A DNA stretch of 64,000 bases. Source: Aliiroseovarius salicola (GTDB taxonomy: Bacteria; Pseudomonadota; Alphaproteobacteria; Rhodobacterales; Rhodobacteraceae). Positions 1 to 11,733 of this stretch are shown piece after piece. A program made the translations under genes and the position numbers. Where the stretch lies: positions 124,001 to 188,000 of the forward strand of contig NZ_JAQIIO010000006.1 in assembly GCF_027891095.1 (NCBI RefSeq). Direction: 5' to 3'. Under the pieces are notes generated by a model. That model did no database searches. It was not told the origin of the DNA and was given only the letters and a program-made list of their open reading frames with translations. How positions within the stretch are numbered: the first letter of the stretch is position 1; every line of letters begins with the position of its first letter.

Positions 1-651
1 AGTCATCATCGCGGCCGCATCGCGACCAAGTGACAATATATACCAGGTGATCAGGCCGAGAATGACAAAGGCCAATCCCAAGTGTGTGGCCAGTCGATAG
101 GAGGCAACGTCTACCATGTCACCGGACAGGCCAGAAGAAACCATCCACCAGCCAATGAACCCCTGCAACCCTCCAAGCGCACCAAGACCAATCAGACGGC
201 CGGTCCAGCCCGTGGGGATGGATTTTGTCAGTAACAACACCAAGAACCCGACCGCCCATACTAGACCAATGAAGCGACCCAGTTGGCGATGCCCCCACTC
301 CCACCAATAGATTTCTTTGAATGCGGCCAGATCCATATGACTGTTTTGCAGCTTAAATTCTGGAATCTGTTGATATTTCTCGAATTCCACCAGCCATGCG
401 GCCTCATTCAGCGGGGGAAGTGCGCCGGTGATCGGAGCCCATTCGGTAATGGAAAGGCCGGAGTCGGTAAGACGTGTCAGCCCGCCAACAACGACCATCG
501 CAGCAACCAAAACAAACAGTATCGCCAACCAGATCCGCACCCATCGCCGATTGCCACCCCCGGCCCCACCGCGATTAATGCCGCCGGTTTTTGCGACCGG
601 CTTTGCACCCTCTTCACTTACTTCTTCAAAGATGCTGCGGGGCTTGGACAT
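1..651 (-). CDS. ctaA: Heme A synthase (COX15/CtaA), N-terminal 217 residues; truncated by window edge
   Basis: This protein oxidises the C8 methyl group of heme O to a formyl group, giving heme A for aa3-type cytochrome c oxidase in the inner membrane. Reading leftward from the ATG at 651, the frame stays open to base 1. The start MSKPRSIFEE is followed by a soluble leader of about 37 residues. The first membrane segment comes next, with the signature GGLTRLTDSGLSITEW and then WWEWGHRQLGR, whose His is a typical heme/substrate ligand. Two further hydrophobic helices follow, separated by a loop containing GDMVDVASYRLATHLG. This is the type of CtaA found in alphaproteobacteria and mitochondria. 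The 3' part of the gene lies outside the window. It is divergent from gyrA across about 235 bases, so the two probably have separate promoters. Confidence 0.93.
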   Translation of the reverse strand, partial: MSKPRSIFEEVSEEGAKPVAKTGGINRGGAGGGNRRWVRIWLAILFVLVAAMVVVGGLTRLTDSGLSITEWAPITGALPPLNEAAWLVEFEKYQQIPEFKLQNSHMDLAAFKEIYWWEWGHRQLGRFIGLVWAVGFLVLLLTKSIPTGWTGRLIGLGALGGLQGFIGWWMVSSGLSGDMVDVASYRLATHLGLAFVILGLITWYILSLGRDAAAMMT

Positions 652-885
652 GCTGGGCTACTCCTCTGGCTGGCCGCAAAATTTGCGCGAGTTTCCTTTA
701 TGTAGGCGCGAAAGCCAAGAGCGAAAGCGCGCGTTTCGAGCGCTCTTGATCCACAAGACGAACTCAGATGAAAAACAGCCTAATTCACGCGTGAAATGGC
801 CCCTTTTGGTTGCCCCTGCTAACCCCCCAATGATATAGAAGGTCAATCAAGATATTGTGTGAAACGCACCAGAACGGCGGACAAC

Positions 886-3654
886 GTGAGCGATACTCCC
901 GATACCCCTGAAAACACAGGCGAAACACCCCCCGAGCGTCCGGTATATGACGGGCCGCAGATCTCAATCGAAGAGGAGATGAAGAACTCCTATCTCGATT
1001 ATGCGATGTCGGTCATTGTCAGCCGCGCGATCCCTGATCTGCGCGATGGTCTGAAACCGGTACATCGGCGCATTCTCTATGCAATGCACGAGACAAATAA
1101 CGGCCATGATAAGCCCTATCGCAAGTCTGCCCGCCCGGTAGGTGATACGATGGGTAAGTACCACCCGCACGGCGACAGCGCGATCTATGACGCGCTTGTG
1201 CGTATGGCGCAGCCATTCTCGATGTCACTGCCTTTGCTGGATGGTCAAGGCAACTTCGGCTCGATGGATGGTGATAACCCGGCGGCGATGCGTTACACCG
1301 AAGTTCGGATGGACAAACCGTCTGCTTCTCTGCTGGCCGATATCGAAAAAGACACGGTTGATTTTACCGACAACTATGATGGCAAAGACCTGGAACCCAC
1401 TGTTCTTCCGGCACGTTTCCCAAATATGCTGGTCAATGGCGCAGGCGGTATTGCGGTTGGTATGGCCACCAATATCCCGCCCCACAATTTGGGTGAGGTG
1501 ATTGACGGTACGCTCGCGCTGATTGAGGACCCAGATCTGAGCTCTGAAGGATTGATGGAATACATCCCGGGTCCAGATTTCCCAACCGGGGGAATCATGC
1601 TGGGCCGCGCAGGGGCGCGCAAAGCCTATCTTGAAGGACGCGGATCGGTGATTGTGCGGGCGAAGTCTCGCATCGAAGAGATCAGGAAAGATCGCTACGC
1701 CATTGTTCTGGATGAGATTCCCTATCAGGTGAACAAGGCAACCCTGATTGAGCGGATCGCCGAAGGTGTGCGTGACAAGAAGCTGGAAGGCATCTCGTCG
1801 GTTCAGGATGAATCGGACCGCATTGGTGTGCGGGTTGTGGTCGAGCTGAAACGCGACGCCACCCCCGAAGTGGTGCTGAACCAACTGTTCCGCTACACCC
1901 AGATGCAAACCAGCTTTGGCTGTAACATGCTTGCGCTGAATGGTGGTCGCCCAGAGCAGCTGACCCTGCGAGATTTCCTCAGCCATTTCATCACCTTCCG
2001 GGAAGAAGTTGTCACTCGTCGCACCGCATTTGAACTGCGAAAGGCGCGTGAACGCAGTCATATTCTCTGCGGATTGGCAGTGGCCGTTTCTAACGTTGAT
2101 GAAGTCGTCGCAACAATTCGGTCTTCGCAAGACCCGGCTGATGCCCGCGCCAAGCTGATGCAACGTCGCTGGCCCGCCCACGATATTGCAGAATATATCC
2201 AGCTGATCGACGACCCGACCCATAAGATGAACGAGGACGGGACCTATAATCTCAGCGAAACCCAAGCCCGCGCGATCCTGGAACTGCGCCTGCAACGCCT
2301 GACCGCAATGGGCGTAAAAGAAGTTACTGACGAACTTCAAGAGCTGGCCTCTAAGATCCGGGATTACTTGGATATTCTTCGTTCACGCGAACGGATTATG
2401 TCGATCATTTCCGGTGAACTCGTTGAGGTGAAAGATCAGTTTGCGGTTCCGCGCCGCACCGAGATTGTCGACTGGTCCGGCGATATGGACGACGAAGACC
2501 TGATCGAGCGTGAGGATATGGTCGTGACCATTACGGCCTCGGGTTGGGCTAAACGTACCCCCCTTGCCGATTTCCGGGCGCAAAAACGAGGTGGTAAAGG
2601 TCTGAGCGGGATGCAGACCAAAGACGAGGATGTGATCACCAACCTCTTCGTTGCCAATACCCACACCCAGCTCTTGTTCTTCACTGAAGATGGGATGGCC
2701 TACAAACTCAAGACCTGGCGTTTGCCACAAGGTGGTCGCACCGCCAAAGGCAAGCCGCTTGTGAACATCCTGCCGATCCCGACTGGTGTTTCCATTGCTG
2801 CAATTATGCCGGTCGATCGGGATGAAAAGGATTGGGATGATCTTCAGGTGGTGTTTGCCACCTCCAAAGGCTCGGTTCGTCGCAACCGGCTGTCAGACTT
2901 CACCAATGTGAAAGCCAACGGCAAAATTGCGATGAAATTTGAAGGTGACGACGAGGGTACCCGTCTGATCAATGCGCGAATTTGTGATGAAGATGATGAT
3001 GTTATGCTCGTCACTTCATCTGGTCGAGCCATTCGATTCCCGGTCACCGCCGCCCGTGTCTTCAACTCGCGCAGCTCAACCGGCGTGCGTGGAATTAAGT
3101 TGGTGAATGACGGGGATGAAGTTGTTTCCATGTCCGTGATCCGCCATTTTGAAGCAACTCCAGATGAGCGAAATGCTTTCATCAAACGCTTCCGCGGTGA
3201 CCTTGGCAGCGAAGCAACCGAAGAGGACGCGGTCGAAGGAACCGAAGGCGTCCTTAGCGAAGAACGCTATCAGGAAATGCTCGAGGCCAATGAACTTCTG
3301 GTCACGATCAATGTAGGCGGTGCGGGTAACCTGACCTCTAGCCATGACTACCGCGTAAGTGGGCGTGGTGGACAAGGCGTAAGCGCCATGAAAGGCGGCA
3401 ATATCATTGCGTGCTTCCCTGTGGATCTGGTCGACCAAATCATGTTGGCAACATCAAAAGGTCAGTCTATCCGCTGCCCAGTAAACGGAATTTCCTTCCG
3501 CTCGCGTTCCGCAGGAGGCGTGAAAGTCTTCAACACCGGCAAAGGTGAAAGCGTCGTGTCGGTCGCCCGTGTGGTGGAAAGCGATGAAGAAGAAGTGCAG
3601 GTGGACAGCCCCGCTGAAACGCCTGATACGGTAGATCCGAATAGCGAAAGCTGA
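886..3654 (+). CDS. gyrA: DNA gyrase subunit A
   Basis: GyrA is the cleavage-religation subunit of the ATP-dependent type II topoisomerase that supercoils DNA, acting as A2B2 with GyrB. The protein is 922 residues from the GTG at 886 ([10 protein letters not shown]), which I prefer because the family usually starts MSDTP and GGAC lies just upstream. A GTG at 859 would add nine residues. The winged-helix/tower domain carries the catalytic tyrosine in AAMRYTEVR (Tyr137 in this numbering). The quinolone-resistance region reads [12 protein letters not shown], with Ser and Asp at the positions of E. coli Ser83 and Asp87, so there is no target-site resistance change there. The GyrA box is QKRGGKG. 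Six beta-pinwheel repeats follow, ending in an acidic tail. A strong terminator follows directly. Confidence 0.97.
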   Translation: MSDTPDTPENTGETPPERPVYDGPQISIEEEMKNSYLDYAMSVIVSRAIPDLRDGLKPVHRRILYAMHETNNGHDKPYRKSARPVGDTMGKYHPHGDSAIYDALVRMAQPFSMSLPLLDGQGNFGSMDGDNPAAMRYTEVRMDKPSASLLADIEKDTVDFTDNYDGKDLEPTVLPARFPNMLVNGAGGIAVGMATNIPPHNLGEVIDGTLALIEDPDLSSEGLMEYIPGPDFPTGGIMLGRAGARKAYLEGRGSVIVRAKSRIEEIRKDRYAIVLDEIPYQVNKATLIERIAEGVRDKKLEGISSVQDESDRIGVRVVVELKRDATPEVVLNQLFRYTQMQTSFGCNMLALNGGRPEQLTLRDFLSHFITFREEVVTRRTAFELRKARERSHILCGLAVAVSNVDEVVATIRSSQDPADARAKLMQRRWPAHDIAEYIQLIDDPTHKMNEDGTYNLSETQARAILELRLQRLTAMGVKEVTDELQELASKIRDYLDILRSRERIMSIISGELVEVKDQFAVPRRTEIVDWSGDMDDEDLIEREDMVVTITASGWAKRTPLADFRAQKRGGKGLSGMQTKDEDVITNLFVANTHTQLLFFTEDGMAYKLKTWRLPQGGRTAKGKPLVNILPIPTGVSIAAIMPVDRDEKDWDDLQVVFATSKGSVRRNRLSDFTNVKANGKIAMKFEGDDEGTRLINARICDEDDDVMLVTSSGRAIRFPVTAARVFNSRSSTGVRGIKLVNDGDEVVSMSVIRHFEATPDERNAFIKRFRGDLGSEATEEDAVEGTEGVLSEERYQEMLEANELLVTINVGGAGNLTSSHDYRVSGRGGQGVSAMKGGNIIACFPVDLVDQIMLATSKGQSIRCPVNGISFRSRSAGGVKVFNTGKGESVVSVARVVESDEEEVQVDSPAETPDTVDPNSES

Positions 3655-3677
3655 TTGAGATCCGATAAGTTTGAGAG

Positions 3678-3708
3678 CACCCGCCCGATCCTCTGGCGGG
3701 TGTTTTCG
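3678..3708 (+). terminator. Rho-independent terminator after gyrA
   Basis: An 8-bp GC-rich stem, CACCCGCC pairing with GGCGGGTG, has a 9-base loop and is followed by TTTTCGTTT. It begins about 23 bases after the gyrA stop and ends about 45 bases before trmFO, so it separates the two genes. Confidence 0.85.
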
Positions 3709-3753
3709 TTTGAACGCTTGCCCGATCTGAACACCCCCTCTATATCCCCCCCC

Positions 3754-5100
3754 ATGACTGATAAAACACTTCATATCGTGGGCGGCGGAATGGCTGGCTC
3801 AGAGGCCGCATGGCAGGCCGCACAGATGGGCGTAGACGTGGTGATCCACGAGATGCGTCCCAAGGTGGAAACCTTTGCGCATCGCACCGGTGATTTTGCC
3901 GAGATGGTCTGCTCCAATTCCTTCCGCTCGGATGATGATGAACAGAACGCCGTCGGGTTGTTGCATTGGGAAATGCGCGCAGCGAACGGGTTGATCATGA
4001 CCACAGCCGACCGCCACAAACTGCCCGCCGGTGGTGCACTGGCCGTGGACCGCGATCCGTTTGCGGCTGACGTAACTGCACAGCTGATGGCGCTGCCGAA
4101 TGTTTCGGTGGAATACGGCGAAATCACCGAGCTGCCCATTGATGGCAACTGGATTTTCGCCACAGGTCCTCTCACATCCCCTGCCCTTGGTGAGGCAATT
4201 GCGCGCGAGACCGGCACGGACCGGTTGGCGTTCTTCGACGCGATTGCGCCGATTGTATATGCCGAAAGCATTGATATGGACGTGGCCTGGTTACAGTCGC
4301 GCTATGACAAGGGGGAAACAGAGGAAGAGCAGAAGGCTTACCTCAATTGCCCGATGACCAAGGACCAGTACGAAGCCTTCATCGATGCGCTTCTGGCGGC
4401 AGACAAGACCGAGTTCCATGAGGGTGAAACGGCGACCTATTTCGACGGCTGCCTCCCGATCGAAGTCATGGCAGAACGCGGGCGAGAGACGCTGCGCTTT
4501 GGTCCGATGAAACCAATTGGTCTGACGAACGCTCACAAACCTGATGAAAAAGCCTATGCCGTGGTTCAACTTCGTCGGGATAACGCGTTGGGAACGCTTT
4601 ATAATATTGTTGGTTTTCAGACCAAGATGAAATACGGCGCGCAGACCGAGGTGTTCAAGATGATCCCCGGTCTGGAAGACGCAAGTTTTGCCCGGCTTGG
4701 AGGCATCCACCGCAATACGTTCATGAATTCCCCCACGCTTCTGGACAATCAGATGCGGCTGAAGTCTCGTCCAAACCTGCGTTTCGCTGGTCAGGTGACC
4801 GGTGTCGAGGGTTACGTGGAAAGCTCCGCCATGGGTTTGCTTGCGGGGCGTCTTGCTGCCGCCGAGATCCTTGGCAAGGATCTGCCCGTGGTGCCGCAAG
4901 ACACGGCGATGGGCGCGCTCATCCACCACATCACTGGGGGAGCGGAGGCTAAAACTTTCCAGCCAATGAATGTGAATTTCGGGTTGTTCCGCCCCGTGGA
5001 TGGACTCAAGGGTGGTCGACGGGGGCGCAAGGACCGCTATAAGGCCTATACCGACCGCGCGAAAGTGGAATGGTCCGATTGGCTTGAAAATTTTGAATAA
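3754..5100 (+). CDS. trmFO: Methylenetetrahydrofolate-tRNA-(uracil-5-)-methyltransferase TrmFO
   Basis: TrmFO makes m5U54 in the T-loop of tRNAs using 5,10-methylene-THF as carbon donor and FADH2 as reductant. The frame is open further upstream, but that part crosses the gyrA terminator. The ATG at 3754 gives [20 protein letters not shown], with the FAD-binding GGGMAG loop near residue 10, and a 448-residue protein of normal family length. The CSNSFRSDD motif places a cysteine at residue 53, the conserved flavin/uracil-contacting position. Further family blocks include MKPIGL and [12 protein letters not shown] near the C-terminus. gluQRS follows after 14 bases, so the two tRNA-related genes are probably co-transcribed. 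Confidence 0.95.
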   Translation: MTDKTLHIVGGGMAGSEAAWQAAQMGVDVVIHEMRPKVETFAHRTGDFAEMVCSNSFRSDDDEQNAVGLLHWEMRAANGLIMTTADRHKLPAGGALAVDRDPFAADVTAQLMALPNVSVEYGEITELPIDGNWIFATGPLTSPALGEAIARETGTDRLAFFDAIAPIVYAESIDMDVAWLQSRYDKGETEEEQKAYLNCPMTKDQYEAFIDALLAADKTEFHEGETATYFDGCLPIEVMAERGRETLRFGPMKPIGLTNAHKPDEKAYAVVQLRRDNALGTLYNIVGFQTKMKYGAQTEVFKMIPGLEDASFARLGGIHRNTFMNSPTLLDNQMRLKSRPNLRFAGQVTGVEGYVESSAMGLLAGRLAAAEILGKDLPVVPQDTAMGALIHHITGGAEAKTFQPMNVNFGLFRPVDGLKGGRRGRKDRYKAYTDRAKVEWSDWLENFE

Positions 5101-5114
5101 AGTGGTGGGCGCAA

Positions 5115-5957
5115 TTGGCTGATTTTATAACACGATTTGCGCCCAGCCCCACCGGTCCCCTCCATCTGGGGCACGCCTTTTCTGCGATTTTGGCCCATGA
5201 CATGGCGCGCGCTGACGGGGGAAAATTCCTGCTGCGAATGGAAGACACTGACCTTCAACGAAGCAAACCGGAATGGGACGCGCAGATCATCGAAGATCTC
5301 TCCTGGCTCGGTCTGACCTGGGATGGTCCAATTCTGCGCCAGTCTCAGCAGCTCTTCTCATATGATCCATATCTGGAACAACTCGCAAAGCTTGATCTGC
5401 TCTACCCATGCTCTTGCAGTCGCGCAGATATACGCGCGGCGCTCGCCGCACCTCAGGAAGGTCAGGAGCATGAGGTCTATCCAGGCACATGCAAGCATCG
5501 TCCGATGACAACACGTGAGCCAGGAGACGCCCTGCGCCTGCATCTCGACCGCGCTCTTGGCTTATTGAAAAATCAACTGCCTAGATTTCAGGAAACTGGC
5601 GAAAAGTTCTTCGGTCATCATCAGATCGACCCAAACCGCATCCAAGCCGAAATCGGAGATGTTGTGATCTCTCGCAAAGGAGAGGATATCGTCGCCTATT
5701 TCCTTGCCTCCGCTATCGATGATGCTGCGCAATCGATCACGGATGTCGTGCGGGGGGAAGATCTTTTTGATTTTACGCCCATCCAGGTGACTTTGCTAAC
5801 TTTGTTGAACCTGCCCATTCCAAATTACCATCATCACCGTCTAGTCCGCGACGAAAGTGGCAAACGGCTCGCTAAACGTGATGATGCCCGTGCCATCGCC
5901 AAATACCGTGCTGAAGGCGCCACCCCGGCTGATATTCGCAAAATGGTTGGCCTCTGA
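5115..5957 (+). CDS. gluQRS: Glutamyl-Q tRNA(Asp) synthetase
   Basis: This is a truncated glutamyl-tRNA synthetase paralogue that attaches glutamate to the queuosine base of tRNA(Asp) instead of charging a tRNA end. It has 280 residues with only the catalytic Rossmann half and no anticodon-binding domain. The HIGH motif is HLGHA at residues 17-21 and the KMSKS counterpart is KRLAKRD near the C-terminus. Zinc-site residues fit the GluQRS pattern: Cys99, Cys101, Tyr122, Cys126. The start is a TTG, because no ATG or GTG precedes the conserved FITRFAPSPTGPLHLGH block in frame. It sits 14 bases behind trmFO and converges on hisI. Confidence 0.93.
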   Translation: MADFITRFAPSPTGPLHLGHAFSAILAHDMARADGGKFLLRMEDTDLQRSKPEWDAQIIEDLSWLGLTWDGPILRQSQQLFSYDPYLEQLAKLDLLYPCSCSRADIRAALAAPQEGQEHEVYPGTCKHRPMTTREPGDALRLHLDRALGLLKNQLPRFQETGEKFFGHHQIDPNRIQAEIGDVVISRKGEDIVAYFLASAIDDAAQSITDVVRGEDLFDFTPIQVTLLTLLNLPIPNYHHHRLVRDESGKRLAKRDDARAIAKYRAEGATPADIRKMVGL

Positions 5958-5974
5958 TACTGCGCCTTTTCCCT

Positions 5975-6049
5975 CTTGCCGAAAATATCCCGGTGGGTGT
6001 TGTTGTGCGTCATTGGTCCGAGCGACAATGGCAACGGGGCGGAGCCCCC
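5975..6049. repeat. Roseobacter-type intergenic element (CCGAAAATATC ... GGGGCGGAGCCCC)
   Basis: Between the convergent ends of gluQRS and hisI lies TTGCCGAAAATATCCCGG, followed 45 bases later by a small hairpin, GGGGC-gga-GCCCC. From memory, short elements with this CGAAAATATC core and a GGGGC..GCCCC hairpin recur at gene ends in many Rhodobacterales genomes, and this looks like a single degenerate copy. It may act as a transcript end for one or both neighbours. I found no second complete copy in this window. Confidence 0.5.
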
Positions 6050-6065
6050 GGTTTACAAAGCCAAC

Positions 6066-6425
6066 TCACACCATCGGTGCCATCAACTCGACCTCATTCC
6101 CATCTCGAACCGCGGTATAAAAGCAGGACCGGCGATTTGTGTGACAAGCCGGGCCGGTCTGGCGCACCGTCACAAGAATGCAATCCTTGTCACAGTCGAA
6201 ACGGAAATCGACCAGTTCCTGCACATGGCCTGAGCTTTCGCCCTTTACCCAAAAGGATTGCCGCGAGCGCGACCAATAGGTCACCTTCCCACTCTCCAAT
6301 GTCCGCTGTATGGCCTCTTCGTTCATCCAGGCCATCATCAGGACCTCACCGCTTTCAGCGTCCTGCGCAATTGCTGGGATCAGCCCGCGGTCGTCGAATT
6401 TCAAACCACTCGCATCGAATTGCAT
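6066..6425 (-). CDS. hisI: Phosphoribosyl-AMP cyclohydrolase
   Basis: HisI opens the adenine ring of phosphoribosyl-AMP, the third step of histidine synthesis. It is the single-domain form without fused HisE. The ATG at 6425 ([22 protein letters not shown]) has GGAAAGGA 8 bases upstream. An ATG eight codons earlier is possible but lies beyond the family N-terminus. The body carries [11 protein letters not shown], the substrate-site block [15 protein letters not shown], and the metal-binding cluster DCDKDC ... [13 protein letters not shown]. The protein has 119 residues. The gene stands apart from any other his gene here, as is common in this group, and is divergent from the Fe-S scaffold gene. 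Confidence 0.95.
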   Translation of the reverse strand: MQFDASGLKFDDRGLIPAIAQDAESGEVLMMAWMNEEAIQRTLESGKVTYWSRSRQSFWVKGESSGHVQELVDFRFDCDKDCILVTVRQTGPACHTNRRSCFYTAVRDGNEVELMAPMV

Positions 6426-6526
6426 CGCCTGTCCTTTCCATTTCTTCATCCCCCCCCTATGTAAGGAGCAACCAGCCCAAGCGCCACCTCACTGTTTGGT
6501 GCAAATCGATCAAAAGGCAGGAAAAG

Positions 6527-6967
6527 ATGAGCGACAGCGACCTGATCAAACTCTATTCAAAACAGATCCTGGCCCTTGCGGCGCAGATCCCACATCTGGG
6601 TAAGCTCGACGCGCCTGAAGGTGAGGCCAAAGTACGGTCGCCGCTCTGCGGGTCAACTGTCACCGCTCAGGTGGTGATGGGTGAGGGAAAAGTTGCTGAG
6701 TTTGCGCAGAATGTAAAAGCATGTGCCCTTGGGCAAAGCTCGGCGGCCTTGCTTGGGAAAATTGTCATTGGATTAGATGAAAAGACGATTCAACGTGGCC
6801 GAGATGAATTGGCAACGATGTTGCGCGAGAATGGTCCTGTCCCCTCAGCACCTTTCGAAGGCTTCGAGGTTCTGGTTCCAGCCCGAGAATTTCGTAACCG
6901 TCATGCGTCGATCCTGCTGGCTTTTGATGCCACGTTACGTGCAATCGAAGCACAAAAAGATACGTAA
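6527..6967 (+). CDS. NifU/IscU-like iron-sulfur cluster scaffold protein
   Basis: The 146-residue protein belongs to the IscU/SufU-like fold family, which holds nascent Fe-S clusters or related zinc sites. It begins MSDSDLIKLYSKQILALAAQIPHLG, with AAGGCAGGAAAAG as ribosome-binding region. A longer open frame upstream is not used because it crosses hisI. Cysteines occur in SPLCGSTVTAQV and KACALGQSSA, two of the three usual scaffold cysteines. The third, normally followed by a C-terminal CR(L/V) motif, is not obvious, because the C-terminus instead carries NRHASILLAFDATLRAI. That pattern fits the short alphaproteobacterial subfamily whose role is less certain than that of IscU. The neighbour hisI is unrelated in function. 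Confidence 0.8.
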   Translation: MSDSDLIKLYSKQILALAAQIPHLGKLDAPEGEAKVRSPLCGSTVTAQVVMGEGKVAEFAQNVKACALGQSSAALLGKIVIGLDEKTIQRGRDELATMLRENGPVPSAPFEGFEVLVPAREFRNRHASILLAFDATLRAIEAQKDT

Positions 6968-6993
6968 GCAACACTTCTCACTAACTTGATAAT

Positions 6994-7033
6994 TTGAAAA
7001 AAAGCCGCCGCGCTCCTGGCAGGGAGGCGGCGG
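6994..7033 (-). terminator. Rho-independent terminator for the leftward microprotein transcript
   Basis: Read on the minus strand, GCCGCC pairs with GGCGGC across a 16-base loop and is followed by seven T residues. There is no T tract on the plus strand, so it serves leftward transcription. The only leftward gene just upstream is the 40-codon gene, which would leave a 3' untranslated stretch of roughly 140 bases. Confidence 0.75.
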
Positions 7034-7175
7034 AGGGTGCGGTGATCCGGTATCGGAGTGGGATAGAGGCAAACACTCCGGGTTGGGACAGGTGACGGGC
7101 AGTGAACCGTCTATGCATCAATTTGGGACAGGATGCTGAACCAGACCGACCGCTGGGCAGTAATCAGAATTTAAT

Positions 7176-7298
7176 TTACGTGAACATCGGCAAGTGAAGT
7201 GCAGCGACGAGTACGACAAGCAATGACATTGCTCCGAGCGTGTCTTGCAGAATGGTATCAGATGAACGGGAGAGTACTTCTATAACCTGCTTCATCAT
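7176..7298 (-). CDS. 40-residue single-pass membrane microprotein, uncharacterised
   Basis: This small gene has a near-perfect ribosome-binding site, AGGAGG, 7 bases before the first of two adjacent ATG codons. The peptide opens with an amphipathic stretch (MMKQVIEVLSRSSDTILQD) and continues with a hydrophobic segment of about 17 residues (LGAMSLLVVLVAALHLP), ending four residues later. That is the shape of a one-helix inner-membrane peptide. It has its own terminator downstream, and a GTTC-N7-GTTC motif, the Rhodobacter-type LexA box, 79 bases upstream. No known family could be assigned by eye. The neighbour upstream is recG, whose coding end lies about 120 bases away on the same strand. Coding status rests on the RBS, the composition and the terminator. 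Confidence 0.65.
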   Translation of the reverse strand: MMKQVIEVLSRSSDTILQDTLGAMSLLVVLVAALHLPMFT

Positions 7299-7376
7299 TG
7301 TATTTCCTCCTGCTCACGTTTGTCGGCTGTTAACCTTTGTTGCTATTTTGTTCTCATATTGAAGAGATCAAGTAAA

Positions 7377-7391
7377 GAACTTATTAAGAAC
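7377..7391. promoter_or_regulatory. Candidate LexA (SOS) box, GTTC-N7-GTTC
   Basis: The plus strand reads GAAC TTATTAA GAAC, which on the minus strand is GTTC-N7-GTTC, the direct-repeat SOS box described for Rhodobacter and relatives. A third GAAC follows after six bases. It lies in the 120-base gap between the end of recG and the 40-codon membrane gene, 79 bases upstream of that gene's start. About two such 8-base matches are expected by chance in 64 kb, so position is the main argument. Confidence 0.4.
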
Positions 7392-7419
7392 ATTTGTGAA
7401 CTTTCTGACTTAAGAAATG

Positions 7420-9510
7420 CTAACCCACTGAAATTAAACGAATAGCTTGATCTTGTCGCATCAGCCAAAGAAGAACACGCGCAGCACGTCCGCGTTCAGA
7501 TTCCAATCGAGGGTCTTGAGATAACAACAATCGGGCATCTTTTTGTGCAACCGCCATCAATCCTGATTGATGTTCCAGATCCGCCACCATGAATTGTGGA
7601 AGACCAGATTGTGCGGTTCCAATCATGTCTCCTGCTCCGCGAATCTCGAGATCTGCTTCTGCGATTGCAAAACCGTCTTCGGTGTCACGCATCGTTGCCA
7701 GCCTTTTTTCACCGCCTGAAGTCAGCGGGGCATTGTACAACATCAAACAGGTCGACGCTGCTTGCCCGCGACCGACACGTCCTCGCAACTGATGCAATTG
7801 TGCTAGGCCGAAATGCTCTGCTCCTTCAATGACCATGATTGAGGCATTGGGAACATCCACACCTACTTCGATCACCGTTGTCGCGACCAGAACCTTGGTT
7901 TCATTCTGTTGAAACGCGCGCATGGCGGTGTCTTTATCTGCCGGTTGCATTTGGCCATGCACCAAACCAACTGCCCCTTCTCCCAGAGCTGCACGTAGAT
8001 GTTTGAACCGCTCTTCCGCCGCGGTCAGGTTCATCACTTCACTTTCATCAACCAATGGACAGACCCAATAAGCCTGAGCCCCCGAAGAAATGGCAGACCT
8101 GAGACGTTCCACCACTTCATCCAGTCGCGGTGACGGGATCAAAACTGTTTTGATTGGCTGACGACCTGGGGGCTTTTCATTCAGGATCGAGACATCCATA
8201 TCGCCATATTGAGCCAGAGCGAGGCTGCGCGGGATCGGCGTTGCGGTCATCACCAGGACATCCGCCGCCTGCCCCTTATCACCAAGCTTCATCCGCTGCG
8301 CGACTCCAAAGCGATGCTGTTCATCGACAATGGCAAGTCGCAGGTCATAAAACTCGACGTCCTCTTGAAACACCGCATGTGTTCCAACCAAAATATGGAT
8401 ATCGCAATTGGCCAAAGCTGCCAGTTTTGCTTTGCGCTCCGCGCCTTTATCACGGCCAGTCAGGATTTCGATGACGACACCAGCCGCCTCTGCCATCGGG
8501 CGGAGCCCCTCCAGATGCTGACGCGCAAGAATTTCGGTTGGGGCCATCATGACCCCCTGCCCGCCAGCCTCAACTGCAACCAAAAGCGCCATTAGCGCGA
8601 CAAGCGTCTTACCAGCCCCTACATCCCCTTGTAGCAAACGGTTCATGCGCTTGCCTGACGCCATGTCTTCCGTAATCTCTTCAACGGCTTGGCGTTGCGC
8701 GTTTGTTGGCGTGTAGGGCAAAGCCTCCAGAACCTTCTCCTGCAACTCGCCTGTCGCCAAGCTAACCTGGCCTTTGCCCCTCCGCATTTGGGATCTTGCC
8801 AAGGCCAGCGTTAACTGATGCGCAAAGAGCTCGTCATACGCCAGCCTACGCCGCGCAGACGACATAGGTGACACATCATCTGGGCCATCTGGTGCATGTG
8901 CCATGCGCAATGCCTCACCCCAATCAGGCCAATGCTCCTTCGACTTGAGGGGTGGATCAATCCACTCCTTCAATGCCGGAACACGGGTCAAAACTTCGCC
9001 AATCACCCGTAACATCAGTTTTGAGGTAACACCGGATGTCAGATGATAAACTGGTTCAAAATCAGGTATTTGCCCCACTTCACTGGGTTTGACAATGAAA
9101 TCCGGATGGGCGATCTGTAGATGACCGTCAAATGCTTCCACCTTACCGGATACGACACGCGTTTCACCGACCGGCAATTGTTTAGAAAGCCAATCTCGAT
9201 TGGCATGAAAAAACACCAGCGAAAATACGGTGAGCGTATCCTTTACATCCACACGGTACGGTGCCTGACGCGTTCGCCCGGGACGATGCGCCAATATTTC
9301 TACTTCGACCGTTGCGACATTTCCGGGAGTTACCTCTGTAACGGAGGCCCTAAATTTCCGATCAACGCCTCCATATGGCAGCGACATTAACAGGTCGCGT
9401 GGCGCTTCGATTTGCAGCGTAGAAAAAGCCTTGGCCGTTTTGGCACCGACGCCGCCTAAACTTTCCAGATCAGAAAAAAGTGGAAAAAGGATTTCTGGCC
9501 GTACCGACAT
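7420..9510 (-). CDS. recG: ATP-dependent DNA helicase RecG
   Basis: RecG regresses stalled replication forks and migrates branched DNA. The 696-residue protein has an N-terminal wedge/OB domain (about residues 1-230, beginning with an HhH-like LESLGGVGAKTAKAF). The superfamily 2 helicase core follows: Walker A LQGDVGAGKTLVA, motif Ia MMAPTEILARQH, motif II (DEQHRFG), motif III MTATPIPRS, and C-terminal motifs VIEVGVDVPNA and QLRGRVGRG. The ATG follows the ligA stop with no gap (TAAATG), so the two repair genes must be translationally coupled or share one transcript. Its AT-rich 3' flank carries the candidate LexA box of the next gene. Confidence 0.97.
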   Translation of the reverse strand: MSVRPEILFPLFSDLESLGGVGAKTAKAFSTLQIEAPRDLLMSLPYGGVDRKFRASVTEVTPGNVATVEVEILAHRPGRTRQAPYRVDVKDTLTVFSLVFFHANRDWLSKQLPVGETRVVSGKVEAFDGHLQIAHPDFIVKPSEVGQIPDFEPVYHLTSGVTSKLMLRVIGEVLTRVPALKEWIDPPLKSKEHWPDWGEALRMAHAPDGPDDVSPMSSARRRLAYDELFAHQLTLALARSQMRRGKGQVSLATGELQEKVLEALPYTPTNAQRQAVEEITEDMASGKRMNRLLQGDVGAGKTLVALMALLVAVEAGGQGVMMAPTEILARQHLEGLRPMAEAAGVVIEILTGRDKGAERKAKLAALANCDIHILVGTHAVFQEDVEFYDLRLAIVDEQHRFGVAQRMKLGDKGQAADVLVMTATPIPRSLALAQYGDMDVSILNEKPPGRQPIKTVLIPSPRLDEVVERLRSAISSGAQAYWVCPLVDESEVMNLTAAEERFKHLRAALGEGAVGLVHGQMQPADKDTAMRAFQQNETKVLVATTVIEVGVDVPNASIMVIEGAEHFGLAQLHQLRGRVGRGQAASTCLMLYNAPLTSGGEKRLATMRDTEDGFAIAEADLEIRGAGDMIGTAQSGLPQFMVADLEHQSGLMAVAQKDARLLLSQDPRLESERGRAARVLLWLMRQDQAIRLISVG

Positions 9511-11676
<2,166 letters not shown>

Positions 11677-11733
11677 TTATGGCTGTCCGCCTCCAAAGGT
11701 CCATACCTTTGCAAGACATTGCCACAGGAACTT

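Noticed and set aside
1225-2340. Long minus-strand frame (371 codons) inside gyrA
   Set aside because: Shadow of a strongly coding plus-strand frame, with low-complexity composition that matches no family and no ribosome site.
3655-3753. N-terminal extension of trmFO
   Set aside because: It would cross the gyrA terminator hairpin and has no family match. The ATG at 3754 gives the normal N-terminus.
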